Source of the DNA: Leptodactylus fallax
Taxonomy: Eukaryota > Chordata > Amphibia > Anura > Leptodactylidae
Assembly (NCBI GenBank): GCA_947044405.1
Contig: CAMRHE010000461.1
Coordinates: 744,001-808,000, forward strand
Direction: 5' to 3'
DNA: 64,000 nt
Part shown: positions 34,766 through 45,704 of the stretch, in pieces
How positions within the stretch are numbered: the first letter of the stretch is position 1
Layout of the letters: each line of letters starts with the position of its first letter
Position numbers and translations under genes: made by a program
The notes under the pieces: generated by a model
Database searches by the model: none
Seen by the model: only the letters and a program-made list of their open reading frames with translations
What the model was told of the DNA's origin: nothing

Positions 34766-34891
34766 GGCAGCACAGTGGCTTACTGGTTTGCACTAGTGCC
34801 TTGCAGTGCTGAGATCCTGAGTTTTAATCTGGTCAAGGATAACATGTGCATGGAATTTGTATATTCTCCCTTGTGTGGGTTTCCTCCGACA
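34766..34891 (+). repeat. tRNA-derived SINE fragment
   Basis: Begins GGCAGCACAGTGGCTTACTG, with an A-box-like GTGGCTTACTGG. A decayed B-box-like region AGTTTTAATCTGG follows about 50 bp on, then GCATGGAATTTGTATATTCTC and GTGTGGGTTTCCTCC. This order is that of a very widespread vertebrate SINE family, recognised from memory. It abuts the tail of the L2-like element. Confidence 0.65.
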
Positions 34892-34893
34892 CT

Positions 34894-36223
34894 TGATAAT
34901 TATTGTTATTGTTTATTTATTATTGTTTATTTATATAGAACCATTAATTCCATGGTGCTTTACATTTGAGGATTTACATATAGTACACAAAATTTACAAA
35001 ACAGATAATACTAACAGTGACCAACTGGCACAGTGGGATAGAGGGCCCTGCCCGCAAGGGCTTACAATCTATGAGGGAAGAGGGATAGAGACAGAAGGTG
35101 AGTGGAGAGACTGTATAGGTGGTGGTGTGGTGACAGTAGTGTTATTGGAGGTTGTAGGCCTTCCTGAATAGGTGGGTCTTCAGGGCCTTCTTGAAGCTTG
35201 TGATGGTGGGGGACAGTCTGATGTGTCTTGGTAGTAAGTTCCAGAGTATGGGTATGCACGGGAGAAGTCTTGGAGACGTTTGTGTGAAGAGCGGATAAGA
35301 GCAGAGAGGAGTAGGAGATCTTTGGAGGATTGGAGATTACGTGTGGGCAGGTAGCGGGAGATTAGGTCGGAGATATATGGAGGGGACCGGTTGTGGATGG
35401 CTTTGTATGTCAGCGTTAGTAATTTGAACTCTATTCGCTGGGTGATAGGTAGCCAGTGAAGGGACTGGCAGAGGGGAGCAGCCGATGAAGAACGGGGGGA
35501 GAGGTGTATTAAGCGAGCAGTACAGTTTAAGGTGGACTAGAGGGGGGCGAGAGTGTTTGCTGAGAGGCCATGGAGAAAGGTTTTAAAGCAGTCTAGGCGG
35601 GAAATTATGAGGGTGTGGACTAGCATCTTTGTAGTTTCAGGGGTGAGGAAGGAGCGGATTCAATGGTTGTTCTTGAGTTGGAGGCGACAGGAAGTGTTGA
35701 GGGTTTGAATATGCGGCTTGAAGGATAGGTCAGAGTCTAAGGTTATCCTAAGGCAGCGGACTCGTGGGACTGGGGTGAGTGTGGTTTCGCTAACTTTAAT
35801 AGATGGGTCAGGTAGGGGGGCCATGCGAGGAGGGGTGAAGATTATGAACTCAGTTTTCTCCACGTTGAGTTTCAGAAAGCGGGAGGAAAGAAAGGAGGTT
35901 ATGGCTGCTAGACGTTCTGGGACTCTGGACAACAGAGAGGTAATGCCTGGTCCAGAGAGATATATTTGGGTGTTGTCAACATAGCAATGGTAGCGGAAAC
36001 TATGGGATTCTATGAGTTGGCCAAGGCCAAGGGTGTAGATGGAGAACAGGAGGGGTGCTAGGATGACACCTACAGAAAGCGGGTGTGGCGGGGAGGTGGT
36101 GTGCGAGTGGGAGACACTGAATGTGCGGTTGGTAAGGTATGAGGAGATCCAGGAAAGGGCCAGGTCTGAGATGCCAAGGGATGAGAGCGTTTATAACAGG
36201 AGGGAATGGTTGATAGATACTGA
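34894..36223 (-). mobile_element. CR1/L2-like LINE, RT C-terminal half and 3' end
   Basis: On the minus strand the RT palm reads GVILAPLLFSIYTLGLGQLI (the G-x-x-LAPLLF motif), then HCYVDNTQIYLSGPG (YADD box mutated to YVDN), then FLSSRFLKLNVEKTEFIIF and RCLRITLDSDLSF. These are typical of CR1/L2-group elements. The 3' end has a conserved hairpin-like AAAGCACCATGGAATTAATG and an AT-rich (AATAAAC)-type tail at 34894-34940. The 5' part is missing. The same 3' tail recurs at 48292-48470. Confidence 0.8.
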
Positions 36224-36320
36224 TAGGGGATTTAGATTGTTAGCCCTACTTAGGAGAATGAGAGATGGCAGTATTTGTATGCTGTGGAATATGTTGGCAA
36301 TATATGAGCAAGAAAAATAA
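36224..36320 (+). repeat. L2-type 3' tail fragment, opposite orientation
   Basis: Contains GATTGTTAGCCC and ATATGTTGGCAATATATGAG followed by an A-rich AATAAAAAAT tail, similar to amphibian L2-type 3' ends as I remember them. Its junction at 36224 is where the minus-strand L2-like homology stops. Confidence 0.45.
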
Positions 36321-36744
36321 AAAATCTGAAAATGCCCTTTCTAGGCCAGTAATCAAGAATGGTAACGGCCTCTGCTTTTTCATCTAAGATTTCCTAAAAT
36401 ACTCAGAATTCCCAGGAGTGGAGGAAAAACCATAGATGAGAATCTTTACCCAATGGAGAGATAGAATGTCAATGGCCCAGGGATGGTCTTTTCTATACAA
36501 AGGGCAAATTGTTTAATTTTGGAGTTGGTCCTAGTCCCTATCATATCTAAGACTAATTTTCCAAGCTTGGAGGTCATGGTTATAAACTTGGGGATAGAGG
36601 CTCCATTCTCCTGAATGTGAAAAAAAACCCTGCTGAACCTGTTTGCTGTTATGTTGATATTACAATAGATATGGACTATGGATAATAAAATTGCACTTCT
36701 TCCCTAATAATGTGCTCTTGATTCCCCTTGCTTGTTTATATAAT
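36321..36744. other. No recognisable gene
   Basis: Unremarkable sequence between LINE remnants; nothing supported. Confidence 0.35.
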
Positions 36745-39400
36745 TATATATTTATTGGGTTTGTCAGAAAGCAATAAAGAAAAACATAACAAGTATCATA
36801 GGACATATCAATGAGAATGTCGGAGACCAAAATGGTAAAAGAAAGTAATTAAAATAATATACAATGATATAGAACCATAATCGTTCAAAACCAGTCAGAG
36901 ACAGACACAAAGACGACAAAAACATTGACAAAGACACAGACCTAGAAGGAGGGGAGAGGAAAGAGAGGGTGGGAACCCGGGTAAGGCAGAGACAGCCAAG
37001 TATAACTCCACAGGGGCAGGGCAGCTCAAGACAGTGAAAAGATCAACCTTGTCATTTATCGACGCAGTCAGCAATTCCATTCTCCAGATCTCCCTAATCC
37101 TTTGAATCAGAACTGAGAGTAAGGGAGGGTCTGGGCGCTTCCAGTGAGCTGAAATCAGACACTTTTCTGCTGTAAGTATGTGGAGTAACAACATTAGTGG
37201 ACAGCTAAGAGAGGCCCTGAGGTAGAAGAATAAGCAAAAAGGTAGTAGCGTCAAAGGAGACAGAACCTGAGAAATCAGTGCCAGAGGAGTGGTCAGTCGC
37301 AAAATATGTGGGGTAAAGCCCCCTTCCTTGTACGGCACCTCCATCAGTGATCCGATGTTGCGGGAAACATACGGTGCAGGACCTCCGGGGTGTGGTACCA
37401 GTGCATCAGAATTCTACAGTATACTGGTTCTCCTTATATTAGGCACATTGGAACGACTTGGGCACACAGGCCCATATATCCTGCCATACGGGGAAGGGGA
37501 GCACCGTCTCAGATAGGAATACCACTTGGCCATGTAGGCATGTTGCGGGGGGAGATTCCAGAGTGAAAGTAGTGACGAGACTATAAATGTTGCTAATAAG
37601 GCCACAGTTAGATGAATTACCTTGAAATAAGAGTTCAAAACCTGTGGGCTTTGAGAAACTAGATTGGGGGTAGAGTAACAACGACAGATGTGCAATTTGT
37701 GAGTAATAGTTGCTGGCTCCCTAGTAGCTAGAAGGTAAGGCAGGGATACACAAAAAGGAAGTCTTAGATGATTTCATGGATGTTAGGAGATAGATTTTAT
37801 TGGATAGTAGCCAGATTGTTCTAGTAAAAGCCATTGGGCCCAACGGGGGGGGGGGGGGGGAGGTCACTACTCTACCCACAAGGTGAGACCAGAGGAGGGC
37901 AATAGGGTGACTTGGAGCTAGTCACAGTTTCTCGATCTCAGTCCATTTATTGTAAGCTCGTAAAGAAGCCCAACAGGGGATCCTCCGAAGGTGGACCACC
38001 AAGTAATAGCAATACGCATCCGGGACCACTAGACCTCCCAAGGAGATTCTAGTAAGCATTTCCGATTTCGGGATTCTGTGGCATTTCCCGCACACAGTCA
38101 GTAAAATATCATCCGCAAAGAGAAATATTTTTAATTCTCTGTCTTGGACCATAACGCCCTGAATATCAGGGTTACAACAAATGTAGTAGGCCAAGGGCTC
38201 TATGCAGAGCACAAATAGAAGGAGGGAGAGGGAGCAACCCTGTCTTATGCCATTGCATAAGGCGAAGGAAGGAGAAGAGGCATGGGGAGGTTTACCACTG
38301 AGGTTGGGGAGGAGTAAAAAGAGGAAAGCGCAGTTAGGAAGGGTTCTGAGATCCCAAACCTCTTTAGAGTAGCAAATAGGAAAGACCAGTTCAGCCGGTC
38401 TAATGCCTTCTTAGCATCTAGGCTAAGGTGAAGACCAGGGGAGTCCGTCCGCCGTAAAACGTCAGTAAGGTCTATCGGGCATCTAGTATTATCACCAGCT
38501 TACCTATTACCTACAAACCCCACTTGGGCTTTATGGACTAAATCTGGGAGAAGCATATCCAGGTGATTGGCTAGAAGTTTGGTAAAGATCTTTAGATCTG
38601 CGTTAAGTAGAGAAATGGGGTGATAATTATCACATTCATTCCGGTCCTTACCAAGCTCCGGGATCACTCTGATGTAGGACTGAAGCATTGTGTGCGGAAC
38701 AGGTGTACCATCTAGAAAGGAATTGAAAAGAGCGAGCATATGGAAATCTGTCGGGGTCGGGAGATTTGCCATTGGGGAGGTCTTTAATAGTATCCGTGAG
38801 TTCTTCCATAGAGATTGGGGCGTTAAGTATAGTGAGAGTCTCAGAAGTAAGGGTGGGGAAGGAGAACGAGTTTAGATAATCATCGAGGCGTTTATCTCGG
38901 ATAACAAGGTTGTGGGGAAGAAGGGAGGGAAGGGAGTAGAGTTTAGTGGGATAATCATAGAATACATTGGCTATCTGTGCAGGGTCATAGAGGATGTGGA
39001 CTTTGGCATCTTTAATGGCTATCAGAGAGGATTGTGTGGATCTCTCCTTTAATTGGGCTGCTAAGAGAGAGTGTGCTATGTTGCGGAAGAGTGAAGAAAT
39101 CAGGCGTTGCGTCATTCATAGTATTTCTGTTTGATAAATACTAGAAGCTTCTCCACTTCTCCACAAGGTCTTTTAGTTTGCCCTGGTCTCCACGATGCAT
39201 CTAAGAGTAGCCACAGAGGGACAGAGAGACATCTGATGTTCCAGGGCAGTTAGGGAAGCGGAGAGTTCTGTAGCTTGTTGAGCAGAATCTCAAGCAGTAT
39301 TTCATTTGAAGAGTGAGGAAAGGGAGATACAGGATCCTCATATCACTGCCTTGTTCGCCTCCCATACCATGGTCAGAGGTGGATCTGACATTCTGGGTCA
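36745..39400 (-). mobile_element. Decayed L1-like LINE, ORF2
   Basis: Minus-strand pieces run from 39400 down. First is a linker (about 39380-39120). Next comes an ORF2 mid-region from 39115 to 38650, with ISMEELTDTIKDLPNGKSPDPDRFP (L1 'NGKSPGPDG' motif). IPELGKDRNECDNYHPISLL and NADLKIFTKLLANHLD follow at 38740-38530 (RT 'YRPISLLN'). Then comes ELKIFLFADDILLTVCG at 38150-38090 (FADD box). About 200 residues normally present after FADD are missing, because the frame jumps to a C-terminal LVVPD...YNKWTEIEKL piece. A further C-terminal region lies at 37344-36895. The AT-rich 3' end is near 36745. It stands head to head with the plus-strand L1 that begins near 39750. Confidence 0.8.
37845..37860. 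repeat. G16 homopolymer
   Basis: Sixteen consecutive G residues within the L1 remnant; potential G-quadruplex-forming tract. Confidence 0.95.
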
Positions 39401-39749
39401 AATATTGATCAATATGAGGATCTCAGTTTCACGGTGACAGGTGACAAGGACGGTAACAGTCAGACTTTCTCGGTAGTTCTCTGTTCCAGGCTCTGGGGGA
39501 AACAAGAAGGAAAACACACGGGAGGGGTTGACAGAGATGAATGAGACATAACAGAACATGAAAGTGGAACACAAAAATAAAGCCATGTAGTGCAATAAAA
39601 CTGTGGTTTCGGGGTGTGGCCTGAACATCCATGGTGTCGGACGTACAATCCTGCACTCCATCCCTGCACAGTGACCATGGACAAGAGACTACCCCAAAAA
39701 CCTGTCCCCTGGGACCGGCCCTGCAAAGATCTATTTCTGAATTTCCGGA
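39401..39749. other. Junction between two head-to-head L1s
   Basis: No clear family match. It may contain the 5' parts of either L1. Confidence 0.3.
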
Positions 39750-42073
39750 CCCGCTGCTTATTCTGCTTTTCACAGTTGAAGGAGGGCTGGAGTGTTCATC
39801 TTGCTATCTCACTCATGCCCCATTGCTCTTACTGCCTTTCATTTAGATCCCCAGGGTAGATTCATTATTTTTGCAATGCCTATGCCCCAAACACCTCCAA
39901 GATCCCGTTCCTACACAGTGTCGTGAATCGGTTGCGGTCTTACTCTAATGAAGCCCTTCTCCTTGGAGGATATTTTAAAATGATCTTTTCTGACTGAGTG
40001 GATAGGCTGTCCTTGGATGAAAAACCTTCACAGGGGTCAGTCCAGGCTCACTAGAGACTTCCGCTGACTGATCAGGTCCCATGCTCTCTATGATTTATGC
40101 TGTGTCGATAATCCACAGGTAACTCTTACACTTTCCTCTCCCACCACCACAACCTTCACTCTAGAATTGACAATTTTTTTGGTAACACTAACCCTTCACT
40201 TACTCACTGGGGCAGAGGTGGGCCTCGGACCACGGATCTTAGAGATCTAGCGAATCGTGTGGTGCAACGCCTTCTTCTATACACCCGCCAATGATACTAT
40301 GAATGGGGTAATAAAACCCATACTCTCTTGCCTAAACTTTTGAGAGACTCCTATGCTACCTCCACCCCTCACGTTGTCAGCGATGCTAATGGTTGCCTCC
40401 ACCACTACCCCTTATGCTATTGCGGCAGCCTTTGTATAATCTTCCCTCTTCCCGGGTCCCGTCACAGTGCCTCTGGGACTTTCTAGAGTCTTGTCATCTG
40501 CCCTGCCTCCCGACAGATTCCCTGACCTCCCTTACTGCCCCATTCACCGATAAGGAGATAGCTGGGTTCTTGAAGGACCTCCTGAATGGTAAAGCCTGAT
40601 AGATTTAAATACCTATATTATAAGTCTTTCCAGGCTCCTCCACACCTCTGCAGACTGTTTATCTCCTTCTTAGAAGATGCCCCCATCCATCCGTCCATGC
40701 TCCATTCTCACCTACTGTAACTTTCATCCCCAAACCTAATAAGGACCTGCAGGAGTGCTCTAGCTATAGGCCTATAACTTTGTTAAATACAGACTTGAAG
40801 GTGTTCACCAAGCTTTTAGCCAATCGTTTGAATATGTGGCTTCCTTCTCTTGTCCATAAGGGCCAGGTGTGATTCATTCCCTGTCATTAGGGTGGAGACA
40901 ACACCAGAAGGACTATGGACCAGATTGAGGTAGCTAATCATCATTCAACCCCTGCCTTTCTCGTCAGTCTAGCCTTCGATCGTATAGACTGGTCCTTTAT
41001 GTTGGCTTCCTTGGAAGCCTTCAGCTTTCAGGTTGCTTTCCTACAAGCGATTTGGGCGTTATACATCTCCTCCACGGTGTTGGTGAAACTTCCCCACAAT
41101 TTGGTCCTAATCGTAACAAGACCCACCCAGGTTCCCTTTCTCCCCTCATTTTTGCGTTTTGTATTGAACCACTGGCCCCCAGTATATGCCTAAACCAAGA
41201 CATTATGGGGATTAAGGTCTATGACAGGGACTTCAAAATTTGTCTCTTTGCTGACGATGTCCTCCTCACCCTCACTAGTCCTCATACCTCCCAATCTGAT
41301 GTTATGTGTGTCCTCCAGGACTATGGCCAACTGTCTGGCTATTAGGTTAATCCCACTATGACAGAAACCCTACTCCTGAATATCCCTACGGACTCCACGA
41401 TTGTTGCACAATAATTTGGACTTTCAATGGCAAGAACAGTCCCTTCAATACTTGGGGATACAACTTTCCTCTTCCTACACTATGCTCTATTCAGTGGACT
41501 ACTCCAACTGTTTCGTGACCTTAAGTCACTGCTAGACAAGTGGCGCCCCTTGCATGTCTCCCTCCTAGGTAGGATTGCAGCAGTCAAAATGGCCCTTCTC
41601 CCTAAGCTTTTATATTTCTTTGAGACTCTTCTGGTAGTGGTTCCCCACTCGGATCTACGTGACCTGCAGAGGGCCATATTCCAGTTTATCTGGAACACCA
41701 AGTGACACTGGATCCCTAGATCAGTGATGCTAGAGGGGAGACACAATACAAGCTTTTATTGCACTGGTATCACTCCCCCTGCTCTCCTGCACTCCCTGAA
41801 CCCTACAATTTCTTCCACTTGTTGGAGATATTACTCTGATGTGGGCACACTATATCTTGTATTCTGGAACTGTCCCCTGATACAAGGTTTCTGGAGGGGG
41901 TTTTACTCACCTATCTACTTAACCTGTCCCCAAGACAGTTAGGTAAGAAGTTTGCCCAGTTGTTTTTGCATTTATGTACAGCAGCCAAAACCCTCATTGC
42001 ACTCCGCTGGAAATCTGTCACTCCCCTGTTTGTTACTGATTTGATGGCTTGGGTTAAGGATGTCCTTAGTCTA

Positions 42074-43640
42074 CAGTCATGGCCAAAAGTTTTGAGAATG
42101 ATACAAATATAAATTTTTACAAAGTCTACTGCTTCAGTTTTTCTAATGGCAATTTGCATATACTCCAGAATGTTATAAAGAGTGATCAGCTTAACAGCAA
42201 TTACTTGCAAAGTCAATAGTTGCCTAGAAAATGAACTTTATCCCCCAAAACACATTTCAACATCATTGCAGCCCTGCCTTAAAAGGACCACCTAACATCG
42301 TTTCAGTGATTGCTCCATTAACACAGGTGTGGGTGTTGATGAGGACAGGGCTGGAGATCAATCTGTCATGATTAAGTAAGAATGACACCACTGGACACTT
42401 TAAAAGGAGGCTGGTGCTTGCCATCATTGTTTCTCTTCTGTTAACCATGGTTATCTCTAAAGAAACACGTGCAGTCATCATTGCACTGCACAAAAATGGC
42501 CTAACTGGGAAGAGTATTGCAGCTAGAAAGATTGCACCTCAGTCAACAATCTATCGCATCATTAAGAACTTCAAGGAGAGAGGTTCCATTGGTGCCAAAA
42601 AGGCTCCAGGGCGCCCAAGAAAGAACAGCAAGTGGCAGAACCGTCTCTTAAAAGTGTTTCAGCTGCGGGATCGGGCTACCAGCAGTGCAGAGCTTGCTGA
42701 GGAATGGCAGCAGGCAGGTGTGAGTGCATCTGCACGCACTGTGAGGCGGAGACTCTTGGAGCAAGGCCTGGTCTCAAGGAGGGCAGCAAAGAAGCCACTT
42801 CTCTCCAGAAAAAACATCAGGGACAGACTGATATTCTGCAAAAGGTACAGGGAGTGGACTGCTGAGGACTGGGGTAAAGTCATTTTCTCTGATGAATCCC
42901 CTTTTCGATTGTTTGGAACATCTGGAAAACAGCTTATTCGGAGAAGAAGAGGTGAGCGCTACCACCAGTCTTGTCTCATGCCAACTGTAAAGCATCCTGA
43001 AACCATTCATGTGTGGGGTTGCTTCTCAGCCAAGGGAATAGGCTCTCTCACAGTCTTGCCTAAAAACACAGCCATGAATAAAGAATGGTACCAGAATGTC
43101 CTCCAAGAGCAACTTCTCCCAACCGTCCAAGAGCAGTTTGGCGCTCAACAATGCCTTTTCTAGCATAATGGAGCACCTTGCCATAAAGCAAAGGTGATAA
43201 CTAAATGGCTCAGGGAACAAAACATAGAGATTTTGGGTCCATGGCCTGGAAACTCCCCAGATCTTAATCCCATTGAGAACTTGTGGTCAATCATCAAGAG
43301 ACGGGTGGACAAACAAAAACCAACAAATTCAGACAAAATTAAAGCATTGATTCTGCAAGAATGGACTGCTATCAGTCAGGATTTGGTCCAGAAGTTGATT
43401 GAGAGCATGCCAGGGAGAATTGCAGAGGTCCTGAAGAAGAAGGGTCAACACTGCAAATATTGACTTGCTGCATTAACTCATTCTAACTGTCAATATAAGC
43501 TTCTGTTACTCATAATATGAATGCAATTATATTTCTGTATGTGATAAAAACATCTGACAAACACACATAAAAAAAAGAGGGCAGCAGATCATGTGAAAAT
43601 ATAATATTTGTGTCATTCTCAAAACTTTTGGCCATGACTG
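42074..43640 (+). mobile_element. Full-length Tc1-like transposon nested in L1
   Basis: Ends CAGTCATGGCCAAAAGTTTT and its exact inverse at 43621-43640, with TA at 42072-42073 and 43641-43642. The inverted repeats extend about 45 bp with good identity. Length is 1,567 bp, with one transposase gene on the plus strand. Confidence 0.95.
42447..43463 (+). pseudogene. Tc1 transposase with nonsense codon and lost catalytic Asp
   Basis: From the ATG at 42447 (MVISKETRAVII) the frame spans 339 codons to the TGA after GQHCKY. N-terminal HTH: HKNGLTGKSIAARKIAPQST. GRPRKN, an AT-hook-like GRPR linker, is at about residue 52. The first catalytic Asp is in IFSDESPFRLFG. The second is expected in a QHDGAP-like motif, but TAG stands at 43161-43163 for the Gln, and the Asp codon is AAT (Asn) two codons later. 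The Glu is in [12 protein letters not shown] count 35 residues between the second and third catalytic positions. Both lesions fit single transitions. The enzyme would be inactive even if the stop were read through. Confidence 0.9.
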
Positions 43641-43742
43641 TAGAGTACCTGACGGTCTCCTTGAATAATACAGTCCCAGCCTTTGACTCAATTTGGTCCC
43701 CATGGGAAACTTACTGCATGTTGCAGGGTCTCTGACCTCCAT

Positions 43743-43753
43743 CCCCCCCCCCC
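43743..43753. repeat. C11 homopolymer
   Basis: Eleven C residues in the 3' UTR of the split L1. Confidence 0.9.
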
Positions 43754-43916
43754 ACTCATTCCTTGACTCCTTTCCTTTGTTTGTCTCTCCTTGTCTTTTT
43801 GTATAATTTATTATGTACTTTTTCATATGGTTTCCCCACTGTACTGATTTTATCCTTGTTTGATTTCACCTGTTCTGCTTTTCTTCTTTTGAACACTTTA
43901 ATAAAAATTACAGGAC

Positions 43917-44199
43917 TAGATTCCCATATAGCGACTATGAAAAAAAAAGACAAAAAGAAAAAAATGGAAAGCAAATACTTTATGAGTCCTAGGACAGAGG
44001 TGTATCTCTGGATGGGGTCAGGCCCAAGGCAACCAAAGTCACCAAAACACACAAAAAGTAAAGGAAATGGAGCAATAGAAAAAAGAATGAATCGTGAGAA
44101 CATGCTCCGTACTCCACTACCTAATAAAAAGGGAAAACAAGTAACAGTAACTAGAAATAATAGGGGAATGTAGAAAGACACACGCCATATAGAGTATGA
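43917..44199. other. A-rich junction sequence
   Basis: A-rich plus-strand sequence after the L1 3' end, which could include a degenerate poly(A) tail. No gene. Confidence 0.35.
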
Positions 44200-45430
44200 G
44201 CGCCTAGAGAGAAAGTCACTTGCGTCTGGAAGACTTCTGTGGTACTAGAGGGGGAGAGGAAGAACAGGATGGTGTATTGTGAGGTTTCTTTGAGGGAACT
44301 CACTGCCAGGCTGGGGCGGGAGTCGGAGGAGGTGGAATGTCTCCCAGTTCGACAAGTCAGGGGTAGGTAGGCTCAGAGTGTCTCAGAAGGTGCTGAAGTC
44401 AGCCATATTGCAGAGGGTGGCCATCTCATCTGGCTGTAAGGCTAAATAGAAAGCCGCAACGTTATGGAAGACTGTGTTCACATCATTTTTGGAGGGTAAC
44501 CCAGGATCAATCCAGAAGAAGCTATATGATAGTAACATCTAAGTCGAGAGTTTGCAGAGATCTAGCTTTGGACATTATAGTCTCCTTAGTCCCATAATCA
44601 GGGACGCAACAAATGACATCTCGGGATTAGGGAGAGGACTCCTTCAGACATAGAGCTCTGTGGACATGATCAAGTTTTATAGAGTGGTCAGGAGGTGCTT
44701 GGTGAACCTTATTGAAAATGTCTTCCAGGGTGACTCTCAGGTCCTCATCATGAAGAGCCCACATACTCCACTGAAATTATGGTGCCTCCACCTGCTGTCC
44801 AGGTCTTCAAGATGCCATTGATAGTCACAGAGAGCATTAAGTTGGGCACCAACAGTGCTTTGCAGTTGAGAAACATATTGACAGGTAGCATACGGGTTGT
44901 CTTCTAAGACTTCCAATCTGTGAGATATTTTTTTCAAGTCCTAGCGGACTTCAGCAATAGCAATGCGGAACTTATTTTTTACTTCAGCAATGAGTGATTT
45001 GAAATAATCACTAGTAGGCAGGTGTTTGAAATATTATTCCAGATATCAATGTAAAGGGGGTTGCCATCTCGCTCCAAATCGGTGGAGGAAGACCAGGAGT
45101 GGAGACGAGAGGAAAATTGGGACAGGCTGGGGGTGGCGGATATACTATAGCCCTATCTTTTCCGTCAGAGGTAAGCCATGCTGGAGAGGTGTGTTCTCAG
45201 CCTCTTGGGTAATGCATGGGTCACCCCCAGGGCCCCTCTGAATTTTGGGGGACTTTGGTGGAGGTGCATCCCTTGGGGAGGGTGCAGGAATCACTGGCTT
45301 GAGGGCTCAGAGGGCATGGAGAGGGTATTGCAGGTCGTCCAGTGTTCATGGAGGGGCCAGCTGCTATCAGGTTGTGGCTTGGAGGGCTTTGCACTGGCTG
45401 AAATTTAAAGACCGGAGGAGGTGAGGGCAT
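44200..45430 (-). pseudogene. L1-like ORF1 remnant with upstream region
   Basis: On the minus strand, 44937-44737 encodes a coiled-coil-like stretch ending in HLEDLDSRWRHHNFSGVCGL. This matches the 'LEDLDNRSRRNNLRI.G' start of the L1 ORF1 RNA-binding domain. Downstream (44700-44400) are damaged pieces of the remaining ORF1, with HRAL and a RDVICC stretch where L1 ORF1p has its RRM/CTD. ORF1p is the nucleic-acid chaperone of L1. The 45000-45430 part, GC-richer, is probably N-terminus and 5' UTR. It is broken by stops and has no ORF2 attached. Confidence 0.6.
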
Positions 45431-45439
45431 GAGCACCGG

Positions 45440-45540
45440 ATCTTTGCTGTATAATATAGCAAAGCCCCGGCAGCTATGGCAGCTGCCATATTTAAGTATT
45501 TAACATCCGCCATACTTCTGTATACCCAGGTCCTTTTCCA
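45440..45540. repeat. Short interspersed repeat, copy A
   Basis: Contains TATGGCAGCTGCCATATTTA and AACATCCGCCATAC. The same words occur in inverse order around 47860-47920, on the other side of the CR1/L2-like element. Confidence 0.45.
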
Positions 45541-45704
45541 CCAGTTACTCTCCCAGCTTTACTCATCCTAGAACATATGTTGTATGTGGATTACTCAGAT
45601 GCGTAACTTTACATTTATCCACATGCAACCTCATTTGCCAAACACTCAGTCTGTCCAAGTCTGCTTGTAACCTACGTACATCCTCCATAGACTGCACTTT
45701 ACTA

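Larger units (their letters stand above)
39750..43916 (+). mobile_element. Decayed L1-like LINE, ORF2 to 3' end, split by Tc1
   Basis: Plus-strand pieces begin with an endonuclease start (GVFILLSHSCPIALTAFHLD then GRFIIF at 39790-39880) and an LLLGGYF box replacing the usual GDFN (about 39957). The RT region follows: a KVFTKLLANRLN-like block at 40800, an AFDRIDWSF block at 40975, LSPLIFAFCIEPLA at 41140-41175 and KICLFADDVLL at 41235-41270. The thumb LLGRIAAVKMALLPKLLYFF is at 41560-41620. The C-terminus (WKSVTPLFVTDLMAWVKDVLSL) ends at 42071, continues after the nested Tc1 at 43643 (EYLTVSLNN), and the 3' UTR ends AATAAAAATTAC near 43916. Many stops. The clean rejoining across 42074-43640 fixes the order: L1 first, Tc1 later. 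Confidence 0.85.

Noticed and set aside
37845..37860. G16, and similar C15/C15/C11 runs, as regulatory G-quadruplexes
   Set aside because: All lie in decayed repeats with no adjacent gene; their length alone is not evidence of function.
43756..44181. Overlapping 136- and 141-codon frames on opposite strands
   Set aside because: They span the L1 3' end and A-rich junction; composition follows the A/T runs.
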